From: Corynebacterium propinquum DSM 44285
GTDB taxonomy: Bacteria > Actinomycetota > Actinomycetes > Mycobacteriales > Mycobacteriaceae
Direction of reading: 5' to 3'
DNA: 64,000 nt
Assembly: GCF_000375525.1 (NCBI RefSeq)
Contig: NZ_AQXC01000001.1
Location: 248,001-312,000, forward strand
The position numbers and the translations under genes are program-made. Below, piece after piece: positions 8,020 to 17,040 of the stretch. How positions within the stretch are numbered: the first letter of the stretch is position 1; each line of letters opens with the position of its first letter. A model generated the notes under the pieces. The model saw only the letters and a program-made list of their open reading frames with translations. It was not told the DNA's origin and ran no database searches.

Positions 8020-9384
8020 ATGACACAGCAGCACACGCCCAGCCCATCCCCAGCATCCATGCCGAAGCCGGGTCCACGCTCACATGGAGGCATCCGCACG
8101 GCAGGCATGTCCGCGTCTACGCCCACTCCTGTGCCTGTTTCTGCGCCGATCTCCTCGAAACCCAGTGAGCACGGCTACATCACCGACGACGGCACGGTCT
8201 ACCTCACCAGCGTGCTCAGCGGCAGCGAACGCATAGTGGGGTCCTGGCAGGCTGGCAGCAGTGCAGATGGCCTGGCGCATTTTGGCGCCAAGTTCGAGGA
8301 ATTAGCGACCCAGGCGGAAGTACTCGAAACTCGACTGCGGGCTCATCCGCACGATGCTGCCGACATCGCACGCTCAGCACAGACACAACGTGAAAACCTA
8401 GCGGAGGCAGCTGTGGTCGGTGACCTACCTGCCCTCGACCAGCGGCTTGCCGAAATTATCCACCGTTGCGACGACGCCGCCCAGCAAGCACAACGGGACC
8501 AACAACAACGTGCTGCCGCTGCTGAAGCCGCAAAGACCACGCTGGCTGAAGAAGCCGAAGCAATCGCCGAGCATTCCACCGATTGGAAGGCCTCCGGCGA
8601 TCGCTTGCGCAGCATCGTGCAAGAGTGGAAGTCCATTAAAGGACTGGACCGTGCCACTGATGACGAGTTGTGGAAACGCTTTTCCCGCGCCCGAGACAGT
8701 TTCCACCGGCGCCGTGGGGCACACTTCGCAGACTTAGATAAGCAGCGCGCCCAAGCGCAAAAGACAAAGGAATCCCTAGCGGACAAGGCTGAAGCCTTGC
8801 AAAATTCCACGGATTGGTCCCGTACAGCAGGCGCCTACCGCGATCTCATGCGGGAGTGGAAAGCAGCTGGCCGCGCGCCCCGCGCCGCAGATGATGCTCT
8901 CTGGGCACGTTTCCGTGCAGCACAAGATAAATTCTTCAGTGCGCGCGATGCTGCCCAGGCCGAAAAAGACGAGGAGTTTGCGAACAACGCAAAGCGCAAA
9001 GACGAGTTGCTCGCGCGGTACGACGAGCTCGTCGACCCTGCCAAAGGCATTGCCACCGCCCGCGAAAAGCTACGGGAGTTGCAAGAGCAGTGGGACGAAA
9101 TCGGGTTTGTACCCCGTGGCCAAGTGCGCGAATATGAGGACAAAATTGCCGCAGTAGAAGCCCGGGTTTCACAAGCAGAGGAAGCTGAGTGGAAACGCAC
9201 TGACCCCGAGGCGCAGGCACGGATCGCACAATTCCAGGCGAAGGCCGATGATTTCGCCGCACAAGCCGAAGCTGCGGAAAAGGCCGGAAAAGCAGCACGA
9301 GCGAATGCTCTGCGCGAGCAGGCTAACCAATGGCGTGAATGGACGCAGATGGCAGAGCAAAGCCTAGACGATACCACCAACTAG
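8020..9384 (+). CDS. DUF349-domain coiled-coil protein
   Basis: 454 residues. After a Pro/Ser-rich N-terminus (about 50 residues) and a short beta-like segment (DDGTVYLTSVLSGSERIVGSW), the rest is Ala/Glu/Lys/Arg-rich helix. It contains three DUF349 units recognisable by Trp-centred motifs (TDWKASGDRLRSIVQEWK, TDWSRTAGAYRDLMREWK, and a third around LRELQEQWDEIGFVPRG). It corresponds in position and type to M. tuberculosis Rv2731. The biochemical role is not established. GAGGA lies 9 nt upstream of the ATG. The stop is followed directly by the start of the GNAT gene, so the two form an operon. Confidence 0.88.
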   Translation: MTQQHTPSPSPASMPKPGPRSHGGIRTAGMSASTPTPVPVSAPISSKPSEHGYITDDGTVYLTSVLSGSERIVGSWQAGSSADGLAHFGAKFEELATQAEVLETRLRAHPHDAADIARSAQTQRENLAEAAVVGDLPALDQRLAEIIHRCDDAAQQAQRDQQQRAAAAEAAKTTLAEEAEAIAEHSTDWKASGDRLRSIVQEWKSIKGLDRATDDELWKRFSRARDSFHRRRGAHFADLDKQRAQAQKTKESLADKAEALQNSTDWSRTAGAYRDLMREWKAAGRAPRAADDALWARFRAAQDKFFSARDAAQAEKDEEFANNAKRKDELLARYDELVDPAKGIATAREKLRELQEQWDEIGFVPRGQVREYEDKIAAVEARVSQAEEAEWKRTDPEAQARIAQFQAKADDFAAQAEAAEKAGKAARANALREQANQWREWTQMAEQSLDDTTN

Positions 9385-10623
9385 ATGCACGTAGCCCAAT
9401 TCGCTGCTCCCGTCCGTCGGCAGCGGCCGCAGACGCCACAGAATGCACAGCAGGCACACACGCTGCTTGCACCTAGCGATGAAATCCGCGATTTCGTCCT
9501 CGCCGCAAACGTAGCTGCGCAGGATGCGACGCAGGATCCAGCTGCCTCTGCAGCACCGGAACGTGTAGTCACCCAACTCGCAGGCTCAGCCGAGTCAGCA
9601 ACGTATCTATTCGCGCTGTGCGAAGCGCCCCCACTGGGCGAGGTCTCTGAACTGTCCTATCCGCTCATTAGTTCCACGGATAACCCGCGCGAGTGTGGTA
9701 TCCGCGGCCATGCTTGGCCGGGTGGCGAACCCAATTTTGTTGGTTTTATTCACCTGACATTGCCGCTACTGGAAGATACCAGTATCGCCGAGATTGAATG
9801 CGTCCTCGATATTGACCTGCTACCGTTGCCCGGCGAATCCGCAGATGATAAGACCAAGCAAGTAACGGCACGGCTGCTCGCTTCCGCCGAGCACATCGCG
9901 GCTCAACTGGGGCGAAGCCGTGCACAGATTACCGTGCATCATCCGGCTGATTGCCCACCAGATGCGGACCCGTTTTATCCTGCCATCATCGATTCCGGCT
10001 ACCACCGCCATTTGGGGCACATACAGGCATATATCCCTGCGGAACATGCTACGGAACAAACGCACGTAGCCAGACAGCAAGCACACAGTGGAGCAGAAAA
10101 CCACCCAGGCTATCGACTGTTGGCATGGCGGGACTACGCCATTGCCGACGAATACGCCCCGCAAATCCGACAGCTGTTAACGGTTGCTTCCATCGATGTT
10201 CCCAGCGGTGGGATGGAACTCGACCCCATCGAATGGACACCGACCCGTATGGAGCAAGCTGCCCAGCGATTGCGCGATCGCGGTGGCTCGACTTTGTTGT
10301 TCGCACTCGTCGACAAGCAGACAGACAAGATTTGCGCCTTGACCGAAATTGCGCGGCACTATGGCTCCGACCCAACAGTAGCGGAATGGACACTGACCGT
10401 GACCGCCCGCACGCGACGTCGGCAAGGCTTAGCAAGCCACGTGAAATTCGAAGCTATCCACGCTGCACAAGAAATGTGGCCGAGCGTGAACCGGATTTAC
10501 GGATCCATCCCGGATCAGCCCGGCCATATGCGCTCACTTTATCGCAGCCTTGGTGCCGTCGAGCTCAGTTGCAGCTCGACATGGGAAAAACGACTTCCCT
10601 CCGCCGAGACAGCCGCAGATTAG
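9385..10623 (+). CDS. GNAT-family N-acetyltransferase (two-domain)
   Basis: 412 residues. The C-terminal third carries the GNAT core: AEWTLTVTARTRRRQGLA is the acetyl-CoA pyrophosphate-binding motif A (R/QxxGxA form), followed by a helix and IYGSIPDQPGHMRSLYRSLGA, the motif B segment with the usual Asn replaced. The N-terminal half resembles a degenerate second GNAT domain, as in mycothiol synthase-like two-domain proteins. Substrate unknown. The ATG is adjacent to the DUF349 stop codon with no gap, so translation probably depends on coupling. It converges with the membrane-protein gene at 10641 with only 17 bp between. Confidence 0.85.
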   Translation: MHVAQFAAPVRRQRPQTPQNAQQAHTLLAPSDEIRDFVLAANVAAQDATQDPAASAAPERVVTQLAGSAESATYLFALCEAPPLGEVSELSYPLISSTDNPRECGIRGHAWPGGEPNFVGFIHLTLPLLEDTSIAEIECVLDIDLLPLPGESADDKTKQVTARLLASAEHIAAQLGRSRAQITVHHPADCPPDADPFYPAIIDSGYHRHLGHIQAYIPAEHATEQTHVARQQAHSGAENHPGYRLLAWRDYAIADEYAPQIRQLLTVASIDVPSGGMELDPIEWTPTRMEQAAQRLRDRGGSTLLFALVDKQTDKICALTEIARHYGSDPTVAEWTLTVTARTRRRQGLASHVKFEAIHAAQEMWPSVNRIYGSIPDQPGHMRSLYRSLGAVELSCSSTWEKRLPSAETAAD

Positions 10624-10640
10624 TGGTGAGGACCTGAAGG

Positions 10641-11360
10641 TTAGTTGTCCCTTTGCGTGCGCGAAGCTGCATGCCGACGTCGGTCATCGACAAACAGCGG
10701 GTTTGAATCATAATCCGTGTTCTGGACTTCCATACCCGATGCTCGCTGCAAGCGGGCAATATCGTCAATAGTGGTCGAATCAGCGCGCATCCGAGCCGCG
10801 GCTTGCTGCTGCGGATTACGTTTCAGCGCCACCGAACAATACGCCCCAAACGCGAAAATAGCAGCCACTATGCCAACGTACATCCCAATGGAATGCGGAG
10901 TATTTTCTCCATCATGTGGCCCGGTGTGGCGCACCCACAACGAGAACAACGAATACGGTAGCGCAACGGTCACACACATCCAGCCAATCAGGCCCGCCGG
11001 AGCAAAGCGGGTGATAACCACGAGAGTGCTCGCGATACCAATGCCGACGGTTAACAGCACTGCATGAACCTGTTCAATCGTCGTGGTGACCTCACTGGTT
11101 CCCAGCAGAGCTTCATAACCGCGCGCGCTGCCGGCATACGGCAACAACAGAAACCCGACATATCCAGCGATGGCTGCGATCAGGACATAAGCGGCTTTCC
11201 CCAGTGTCATCGTACGTGCGGCTCGCTTTTCGACGACGGCTGATTCGGCCGCAGTCGGACGGCGCGTCGGCTCCTGTGACTGTGACTGCTGCGGTTGTGG
11301 CTGCTGTGGGGTCGATGATGATGAGTCCGACACTGGTTCCGAAGAGGACGAAGTAGACAT
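10641..11360 (-). CDS. Actinobacterial four-span membrane protein (Rv2732c position)
   Basis: 239 residues. An N-terminal ~55-residue Ser/Gln/Pro-rich tail, with a PQQPQPQQSQSQ stretch, precedes four hydrophobic segments (about 55-75, 90-112, 120-140 and 150-172). The C-terminus is an Arg/Gln-rich cytoplasmic tail. It sits immediately downstream of miaB on the same strand, as Rv2732c does in M. tuberculosis. No enzymatic motif is visible and the function is unknown. Confidence 0.8.
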   Translation of the reverse strand: MSTSSSSEPVSDSSSSTPQQPQPQQSQSQEPTRRPTAAESAVVEKRAARTMTLGKAAYVLIAAIAGYVGFLLLPYAGSARGYEALLGTSEVTTTIEQVHAVLLTVGIGIASTLVVITRFAPAGLIGWMCVTVALPYSLFSLWVRHTGPHDGENTPHSIGMYVGIVAAIFAFGAYCSVALKRNPQQQAAARMRADSTTIDDIARLQRASGMEVQNTDYDSNPLFVDDRRRHAASRTQRDN

Positions 11361-11383
11361 GTCACCGATGGTATAAGACGCGC

Positions 11384-12943
11384 CTAATTGCTGCGAGTGG
11401 CAACCGTCGGCAAGCCCAAGCTCACGCCCACTGGTGCAGTGCTCGGGGTCTTACCGGCACCGGACATGTCACCAGCTTTCGTGCGGCGGTGGTGGCTCAC
11501 ACCTCCGTCCGCGATAAGGAAATATGGCTTCGCAGCGGTCACAGTAGTCACGACCACATCGCCGGGGCGGATTTCGCCATCAAGATTGCCGCTAGGGTTA
11601 AAATGCACAAGACGGCCATCACGGGCACGGCCAGATAGGCGATTCGTCTTGTCATTTTTCCGTCCGCCGCCTGCTTGGACTAGCAATTCTACTTCGGTGC
11701 CCACCAGGGCACGGTTGTCCTCCAGCATGATTTCGTCTTGTAGCGCCACCAAGCGCTCAAAACGATCCTGCACGATATCCTTCGGGATCTGCTCATCCAT
11801 GTCCGCGGCGGGAGTACCTGGGCGTGGGGAATACTGGAAGGTAAAAGCAGAGGAGAATCGAGCACGGCGAACGATATCCATCGTCGCCTGGAAGTCCTCT
11901 TCGGTCTCACCAGGAAATCCGACAATGATATCGGTGGTAATTGCAGCTCCGGGAATTTTTTCTCGAGCCTCATCCACGATTTTCATGAATTTCTTGCTGC
12001 GATACGAACGGCGCATATCTTTAAGCACTTTGTCCGAACCCGACTGCAACGGCATGTGCAACTGTGGACAAATAACCGGGTACTGCGCCATCACGTCAAT
12101 CACATCACTCGTGAATTCTGCAGGGTGTGGGCTGGTAAAACGCAGCCGGTCCAATCCTTCAATCTGCGCACAGGCTGCAAGCAACTTCGAAAACGCGCTT
12201 CGATCACGCTTCAGGTCAGGGTCCACGAAGTTCACCCCATAAGCATTCACGTTTTGTCCGAGGAGGGTAACTTCACTAACGCCCTGGTCCACGAGCGCTT
12301 TCACTTCCGCGAGAATATCTCCTGGGCGGCGGTCAATTTCTTTACCGCGCAACGATGGCACAATGCAAAATGTGCAGGTGTTATTGCACCCAACAGAAAT
12401 CGATACCCATCCGGAATAAGCAGATTCGCGCTTGGCTGGCAACACAGACGGGAAATCTTCCAAAGCATCAACGATCTCTACTTGGGCTTCCTCATTGTGA
12501 CGCGCCCGTTCCAAAAGCGTCGGCAGCGAGCCCATGTTGTGGGTGCCGAAAACGGCATCGACCCACGGGGCATTTTTCAGAACCGCGTCTTTGTCTTTTT
12601 GCGCCAGGCAGCCGCCTACGGCAATCTGCATACCAGGATGATTTTCCTTGGTCTTTTTTAAATTACCCAGAGTTCCGTATAAGCGCTGATCAGCATTTTC
12701 TCGTACTGCGCAGGTGTTAAATACGATGAGATCAGGTTGCACCGATTCGGCATCCGCTCCGGCATGAGCGCCATATTCTGCGGCGGAGACATAGCCCGCA
12801 TCTTCCAGCAACCCAGCCAAACGTTCTGAGTCATGCACGTTCATTTGGCAACCAAAGGTGCGCACCTCATAGGTGCGCGGCGATCCCGCGGGGTCTGCTT
12901 GCTCAGTGGAGCCGGTGGTCATATCGACTGCGTTCTGCCGCAT
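11384..12943 (-). CDS. miaB: tRNA-2-methylthio-N6-dimethylallyladenosine synthase
   Basis: Radical-SAM methylthiotransferase acting on the i6A37 made by MiaA. An N-terminal UPF0004 domain ([20 protein letters not shown]) holds the first Fe-S cluster. The radical-SAM motif [17 protein letters not shown] supplies CxxxCxxC, and a C-terminal TRAM domain follows. The start is uncertain. The frame is open from 13018, with ATGs at 13018, 12976, 12943 and 12922, none with a good Shine-Dalgarno; I list 12943 (519 aa), near the usual length. The only strong Shine-Dalgarno in the leader belongs to an overlapping 10-codon ORF (12960-12992), listed separately. Confidence 0.93.
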   Translation of the reverse strand: MRQNAVDMTTGSTEQADPAGSPRTYEVRTFGCQMNVHDSERLAGLLEDAGYVSAAEYGAHAGADAESVQPDLIVFNTCAVRENADQRLYGTLGNLKKTKENHPGMQIAVGGCLAQKDKDAVLKNAPWVDAVFGTHNMGSLPTLLERARHNEEAQVEIVDALEDFPSVLPAKRESAYSGWVSISVGCNNTCTFCIVPSLRGKEIDRRPGDILAEVKALVDQGVSEVTLLGQNVNAYGVNFVDPDLKRDRSAFSKLLAACAQIEGLDRLRFTSPHPAEFTSDVIDVMAQYPVICPQLHMPLQSGSDKVLKDMRRSYRSKKFMKIVDEAREKIPGAAITTDIIVGFPGETEEDFQATMDIVRRARFSSAFTFQYSPRPGTPAADMDEQIPKDIVQDRFERLVALQDEIMLEDNRALVGTEVELLVQAGGGRKNDKTNRLSGRARDGRLVHFNPSGNLDGEIRPGDVVVTTVTAAKPYFLIADGGVSHHRRTKAGDMSGAGKTPSTAPVGVSLGLPTVATRSN

Positions 12944-12959
12944 CTCGGTGGTGTATTCC

Positions 12960-12992
12960 CTATTCTCGTTGCGCATGCTCACGGAAGGACAT
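12960..12992 (-). other. Possible 10-codon leader ORF in the miaB 5' region
   Basis: GGGAGG lies 8 nt before an ATG at 12992 that opens [10 protein letters not shown] and stops at TAG (12960). It is out of frame with miaB, and its stop lies 16 nt before the ATG at 12943. It could be a leader peptide that feeds ribosomes to miaB by reinitiation. Alternatively, it could mark the ancestral miaB start followed by a frameshift. Confidence 0.35.
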
Positions 12993-13095
12993 TGTAGTGA
13001 CCTCCCGCGAGAGTTCATAACAGCCGGATACCCGGTTAGCTGAGTGCCTTTCGCCCCAGCGACCGAATACCGGTCCTATCGGCATCCTGTAGAAA

Positions 13096-13109
13096 GCACC
13101 TGCGGGTGC
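13096..13109 (-). terminator. Likely intrinsic terminator after opuAC
   Basis: In the direction of the opu operon, GCACC-CGCA-GGTGC forms a 5-bp stem with a 4-nt loop, followed by TTTCT. It starts 12 nt past the stop codon. The stem is short, so efficiency is uncertain. Confidence 0.5.
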
Positions 13110-13120
13110 CCTATCTCAAA

Positions 13121-14023
13121 CTAGGAACGCTGTGGTGCTGCAGGAATGACGTCTGGGTACTGCTCGAGCCAGGCTGCAATGGCCTTGTCTTCTTCGCCCT
13201 CAAACTCGTTGACGACGAGATCTTCCAGCGCACCGTATTCCTCATCAGTCATGCTGAGCTCAGCGAACCAATCGGCCAGTTCTGGGAATTCCTCGCTGAA
13301 ACCGCTACGCGCCAACCAGTGCAACGCTTCGGCCTCGCCCATCACCTTGTCTGGATCTTCCAGATCACGAACCGGGAAGACATGATTAGCAAAGTGTGGC
13401 CGCCACAGAGTCACGACAATATCTTCTTCATCCTGGATCGCGGCATCGAGCTCAGCCAGCATCGCAGGAGTAGAAGAAGTAGCCAGCTGGTATTCAGCGT
13501 CAAGATCATAAGCTGGCATCGCCGAGTTTTCTGTCTGGTCAGTCAAGCCGGCGGATGGCTCAATACCCACGATGCGGCCGCCGAAGCGCTCACCTTGGCC
13601 TTTCAGATCCTCAATCTTGTCGACGCCTTCGACATATTCCGGAACCGCCAGCGTCAATTGGGCATTGTCATAGTAAGCGCCCAGATCTTCGATGTTGTCG
13701 CCATGCTCTTCCATATAGTGGTCATGGGTCATTTCCGGCCACGCGGATGGATACATATCGATATCGCCATTGGCTACGGCGGTGTAGAGCACGGCTGCTT
13801 CTGATTGCGGATCATGCTCGACCTCGTAGCCAGCTTCTTCCAAAAAGTGCTCGATAAGATAGGCGGTCGACAATCCGTCTGGCCACGACGGCAGGTAGCC
13901 CAAGGTAATCGTCGCGTCACCAGTGCCATTGGCTGCACTATCGCCGCCGTCATCAGCGCAGGCAGCTAGGGTCAGCGCCAAGGCGCTAGCTCCTGCTCCG
14001 GCAAGAAGTTTTCGGTTAATCAT
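13121..14023 (-). CDS. opuAC: Glycine betaine/proline-type ABC transporter substrate-binding lipoprotein
   Basis: 300 residues. A lipoprotein signal peptide with lipobox LAAC gives an N-terminal Cys at about residue 22, followed by a DDGGDSAANG linker. The mature part matches the OpuAC/ProX fold (ITLGYLPSWPDGLSTAYLIEHFLEEAGYEV; DMYPSAWPEMT; EEDIVVTLWRPHF). Trp and Tyr residues in such segments usually make the aromatic box for quaternary ammonium ligands. It would be anchored on the outer face of the membrane to capture betaine or similar osmolytes. The ATG at 14023 is preceded by AAAGGAC. It is the last gene of the opuAA-AB-AC operon, behind a 103-bp gap with a stable hairpin. Confidence 0.9.
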   Translation of the reverse strand: MINRKLLAGAGASALALTLAACADDGGDSAANGTGDATITLGYLPSWPDGLSTAYLIEHFLEEAGYEVEHDPQSEAAVLYTAVANGDIDMYPSAWPEMTHDHYMEEHGDNIEDLGAYYDNAQLTLAVPEYVEGVDKIEDLKGQGERFGGRIVGIEPSAGLTDQTENSAMPAYDLDAEYQLATSSTPAMLAELDAAIQDEEDIVVTLWRPHFANHVFPVRDLEDPDKVMGEAEALHWLARSGFSEEFPELADWFAELSMTDEEYGALEDLVVNEFEGEEDKAIAAWLEQYPDVIPAAPQRS

Positions 14024-14082
14024 GGGTTGTCCTTTCTCCACTCACAGAGATGTCATGGGATTGACTGCGATATGAAGTTATG

Positions 14083-14116
14083 CGTTAACGAGTGCGTGAG
14101 TGTGTCCTCGCTAACG
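14083..14116 (-). other. Intercistronic hairpin between permease and binding-protein genes
   Basis: Arms CGTTAGCGAG and CTCGTTAACG (minus-strand sense) pair over 10 bp with one G-U wobble around a 14-nt loop. It has no T-tract, so it is more likely an mRNA-stability or processing element that raises the amount of binding-protein message. Many ABC operons have such elements. Confidence 0.5.
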
Positions 14117-14126
14117 TGTTCTGTCA

Positions 14127-15056
14127 TTATTTGGCACCTGCAGTAACGGTCGAATGTGCTTTGTGCTTATCGCGTTTCCTTTTGCGCCAACGAGCAAGCA
14201 ACGACGACGGATAATCGCCAGGATTGCCCAGAGCTGCGGTGAGACGATCTAAAAAGACCGCCAGGATTACCACTGCAAGGCCGGCTTCCAGTCCTTGCGC
14301 CAGATTCAGCGTGGAAATCGCCGCGACGACTTCTTTGCCTAACCCGTCGGCACCAACCATGCCTGCAATTACTGCCATTGATAGCGAAAGCATGATGATC
14401 TGGTTTATACCGGCCATGATCGATGGCATGGCTAAGGGCAATTCGATGCCACGAAGAATTTGGCGATCGGTAGCACCATAGGAGCGCCCAGCTTCGACGG
14501 TCTCCGCATCGACGTGGCGAATACCCAATTCGGTCATACGCACGCCCGGGGCCAGAGCAAAAATAATCGTCGAGAAGGTGCCCGGAACCACTCCGATGGA
14601 GAAAAACATCACCGCTGGCAGTAGGTATACGAAGGCTGGCATGGTCTGCATAAAATCCAAAATTGGGCGAACCACGGCGGAGACGCGATCGTTTTTCGCA
14701 GCCCAAATCCCCACCGGAATTGCAATGACCACCGCAACCAGCGTCGCAATGATCACCAAAGCCATGGTGTCCAGCATCTGCTCCCATTGCCGCATTCCCA
14801 TAACCAGCAAGAAAGTTAATGCCACACCAATTGCAAGCCGCCAGGATCGCAGCGCCCAACCGGCAAACGCGAAAATGAACAACAACAAGAACGCCGGTAT
14901 TGCCTTCAAACCGTCGGCGAGACCTTCGACCAGAAACGACGTGACCGTGGAAAAGACCTCAAAAACAATAGAGGCGTTTTCCCGTAGCCACATCAAGGCA
15001 TCGTCGCCCCAAGTTCCTAACGGAATGCGTGGGACTAATTCTTCATTCAGTGCCAT
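14127..15056 (-). CDS. opuAB: Glycine betaine/proline-type ABC transporter permease
   Basis: 309 residues with about six to seven spans. The BPD_transp_1 region contains the EAA-loop-like segment ELGIRHVDAETVEAGRSYGATDRQILRGIELP, the site contacted by the ATPase. A long first hydrophobic region precedes it, as in OpuAB/ProW. It ends in a Lys/Arg-rich cytoplasmic tail. TAATG overlaps the ATPase stop by one base, so the two are translated together. Confidence 0.92.
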   Translation of the reverse strand: MALNEELVPRIPLGTWGDDALMWLRENASIVFEVFSTVTSFLVEGLADGLKAIPAFLLLFIFAFAGWALRSWRLAIGVALTFLLVMGMRQWEQMLDTMALVIIATLVAVVIAIPVGIWAAKNDRVSAVVRPILDFMQTMPAFVYLLPAVMFFSIGVVPGTFSTIIFALAPGVRMTELGIRHVDAETVEAGRSYGATDRQILRGIELPLAMPSIMAGINQIIMLSLSMAVIAGMVGADGLGKEVVAAISTLNLAQGLEAGLAVVILAVFLDRLTAALGNPGDYPSSLLARWRKRKRDKHKAHSTVTAGAK

Positions 15057-16111
15057 TAGCGGCCACCTTCTTCGGAGGTTTCGGAATGATCAGCTGCGGC
15101 TGCAAGCAATGTTTCTCTCGTTATGATGCCGTCGATCCCACCATCGCTATTCTTGACGACGAGTGGTTGCTCGTGGCGTGCAGCGCGGGCAAATAACTGG
15201 GAGATCGGGGTATCCGCGGCGACGATATGGTCATTGTCTGCGGTTGGCTCATCCGACAGCGGAGTTGCTGCGGATTCACAGATATCCCCGGCGAGCAATA
15301 CCCGTGAACGGTCGACATCGTGAATGAACTGTGCGACGTAGTCGTTAGCAGGCTCACGGAGGATCTCCCCAGCCGTACCTATTTGCTCAATCCGGCCATC
15401 ACGCATCACCGCAATTCGATCACCAATGCGCATCGCCTCATTGAGATCGTGGGTAATGAACAATACGGTTTTGCCCAGTTCTTGTTGCAGATTCATCAGG
15501 TGATCCTGCATTTCTTTGCGAATTAGCGGATCCAGTGCAGAAAAAGCCTCATCCATGAGCAAAATATCGGTATCGTTCGCCAACGCTCGCGCTAAGCCAA
15601 CGCGTTGCTTCATTCCGCCTGATAATTCATCCGGCCGATAGTGTGACCAGCCTTCTAATCCCACCATTTGCAAAGCTTTCCGAGCTTTTTCTTCCCGCTC
15701 AGACTTATTTACGCCCTTGACCTCTAAGCCATACGCTGCATTTTCTCCGACAGTCCGGTGCGGTAGTAGAGCGAAATTTTGAAAGACCATCGAGATGGTG
15801 TCACGGCGGACTGCGCGGAGCTCAGCTTCGGACATATCCGTGATCAAGTGGCCCCCTAGACGCAGTTCCCCAGCGGTAGCTGGGTGCAAACCATTAACCA
15901 TGCGGATGAGAGTAGACTTACCACTGCCTGAAAGCCCCATGACAACAAATACTTCTCCTGGGACTACTTCGAAGCTAGCATCAATAACTGCAGCCGTGAG
16001 TCCGTCTTCGCGCAACTGTGCGCGGCTAACTCCGCGATGTAGTGCATCCACGCCACGCTTGGGGTTTTTCCCGAAGATTTTATACAGCCCGTTGGCAGAA
16101 ATACCTGTCAC
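15056..16111 (-). CDS. opuAA: Glycine betaine/proline-type ABC transporter ATP-binding protein
   Basis: 351 residues. Walker A GLSGSGKSTLIRM, signature LSGGMKQRVGLARAL, Walker B TDILLMDEAFSALDP and the switch His in LFITHDLNEAMR are all present. The last ~100 residues resemble a single degenerate CBS-pair region, the osmosensing module of OpuA systems, shorter than in Lactococcus. The start is GTG, with GGGGAG 8 nt upstream. It is the first gene of the operon. The 284-bp region before it holds a TACAAT box but no obvious operator. In C. glutamicum the space between miaB and recX holds gluABCD instead (from memory), so this operon is a lineage-specific occupant. Confidence 0.93.
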   Translation of the reverse strand: MTGISANGLYKIFGKNPKRGVDALHRGVSRAQLREDGLTAAVIDASFEVVPGEVFVVMGLSGSGKSTLIRMVNGLHPATAGELRLGGHLITDMSEAELRAVRRDTISMVFQNFALLPHRTVGENAAYGLEVKGVNKSEREEKARKALQMVGLEGWSHYRPDELSGGMKQRVGLARALANDTDILLMDEAFSALDPLIRKEMQDHLMNLQQELGKTVLFITHDLNEAMRIGDRIAVMRDGRIEQIGTAGEILREPANDYVAQFIHDVDRSRVLLAGDICESAATPLSDEPTADNDHIVAADTPISQLFARAARHEQPLVVKNSDGGIDGIITRETLLAAAADHSETSEEGGR

Positions 16112-16197
16112 TAATGCTCTCCCCTACCGTGAAACAAAGTCTGTGCGCACGACGGTGCCGTGCCTTAGAGCTATGTGCTAGTCCGAAGTTTCCTACC

Positions 16198-16203
16198 ATT
16201 GTA
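16198..16203 (-). promoter_or_regulatory. Candidate -10 box (TACAAT) for the opuA operon
   Basis: TACAAT in minus-strand sense lies about 87 nt before the opuAA start. It has no good -35 match at 16-18 nt, so an activator may be needed. The rest of 16112-16395 holds the recX hairpin and nothing else that I can recognise. Confidence 0.35.
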
Positions 16204-16330
16204 TTTTCTCATTGAACACCAAGGTTGCCACGAAAACCCAAGTTTGGCTACCACGGTACACAGAAATCGACAATGAGTTGATCATTACGACGCCATAACG
16301 TGCCCCTAGGGAACACACGAGATAAGCGCA

Positions 16331-16372
16331 ATGGCCAGCAGCAAGGCAGACTATCGCTTTGCTGCTGGCCAT
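16331..16372 (-). terminator. Perfect 14-bp stem-loop downstream of recX
   Basis: ATGGCCAGCAGCAA (16331-16344) and TTGCTGCTGGCCAT (16359-16372) are exact complements around a 14-nt loop, 23 nt past the recX stop. There is no run of T on either side, so this is either a factor-dependent terminator or an mRNA 3'-end stabiliser. Confidence 0.6.
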
Positions 16373-16395
16373 CATCACGGACAGTATCTGTTGTG

Positions 16396-17040
16396 CTAGC
16401 GAGGATCCATCTCTAGCTCATCACAGCGTTCATCGAGTGCCTGTTTGGCGTATCGTAAAGCCATTCCCTGGCCAAAGCCTCGCCGGGCTAGCACACCAAC
16501 AATTTTTCGAAGCTCTTTGTCATATCCCGCCCGGTCGTCGATGCGCTTGACCTTCTTCGCTTTTTTCGTTGCCAGGGCTTGGGCAAGTTCAGCTTCATCG
16601 TCGTCGTCAATCTGGTCTAGGGCCTGTGCACGGATAGCCGGCGAAATACCTTTGTCCGCTAACTCATGATCAAGCACCAGTCTGGTTTTCCCGCGACGAT
16701 TGTGCCGCTGATAAACCCACTCATGCGCAAATTTCTCATCATCAAGCAAATCCGCACGCTCTAGATCCGCTATCACCTCGTCGATAACTTTGGCTTCGAA
16801 TTCTGCGTCGAGAAGCTTACCGCGCAATTCCTGGACGGATCGTGCGCGGTAATTAAGCAAGCCAAGTGCCTTTTTGCGCACAGGAGTTTTTTGTTCTTCT
16901 AGCTCGTAATCAATTATTGACGAGCCATCAGAATTATCGCTCGTCTGCGCAATTGCATCGCGCAGACGAGCGATATTCTCCGGATTGGGGTGCAGATCGC
17001 CAGCTGGCTGATCCACAGGTTGTTTATTCTTCGGAGTCAT
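16396..17040 (-). CDS. recX: Regulatory protein RecX
   Basis: Small helical protein that binds RecA filaments and limits their growth. 214 residues, with three-helix RecX repeats: [24 protein letters not shown], then [29 protein letters not shown], and a Lys/Asp-rich linker before [21 protein letters not shown] chose the ATG at 17040 inside the recA 3' end; it overlaps recA by 17 nt, so expression depends on recA translation. This overlap is the normal arrangement in the order. Confidence 0.93.
   Translation of the reverse strand: MTPKNKQPVDQPAGDLHPNPENIARLRDAIAQTSDNSDGSSIIDYELEEQKTPVRKKALGLLNYRARSVQELRGKLLDAEFEAKVIDEVIADLERADLLDDEKFAHEWVYQRHNRRGKTRLVLDHELADKGISPAIRAQALDQIDDDDEAELAQALATKKAKKVKRIDDRAGYDKELRKIVGVLARRGFGQGMALRYAKQALDERCDELEMDPR

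Noticed and set aside
9951..10637. 228-codon frame overlapping the GNAT gene on the same strand
   Set aside because: Ser/Arg/Cys-rich shadow; the GNAT frame has clear motifs.
16193..16378. 61-codon minus-strand frame between recX and opuAA
   Set aside because: It spans the perfect 14-bp hairpin, has no Shine-Dalgarno, and resembles no family.
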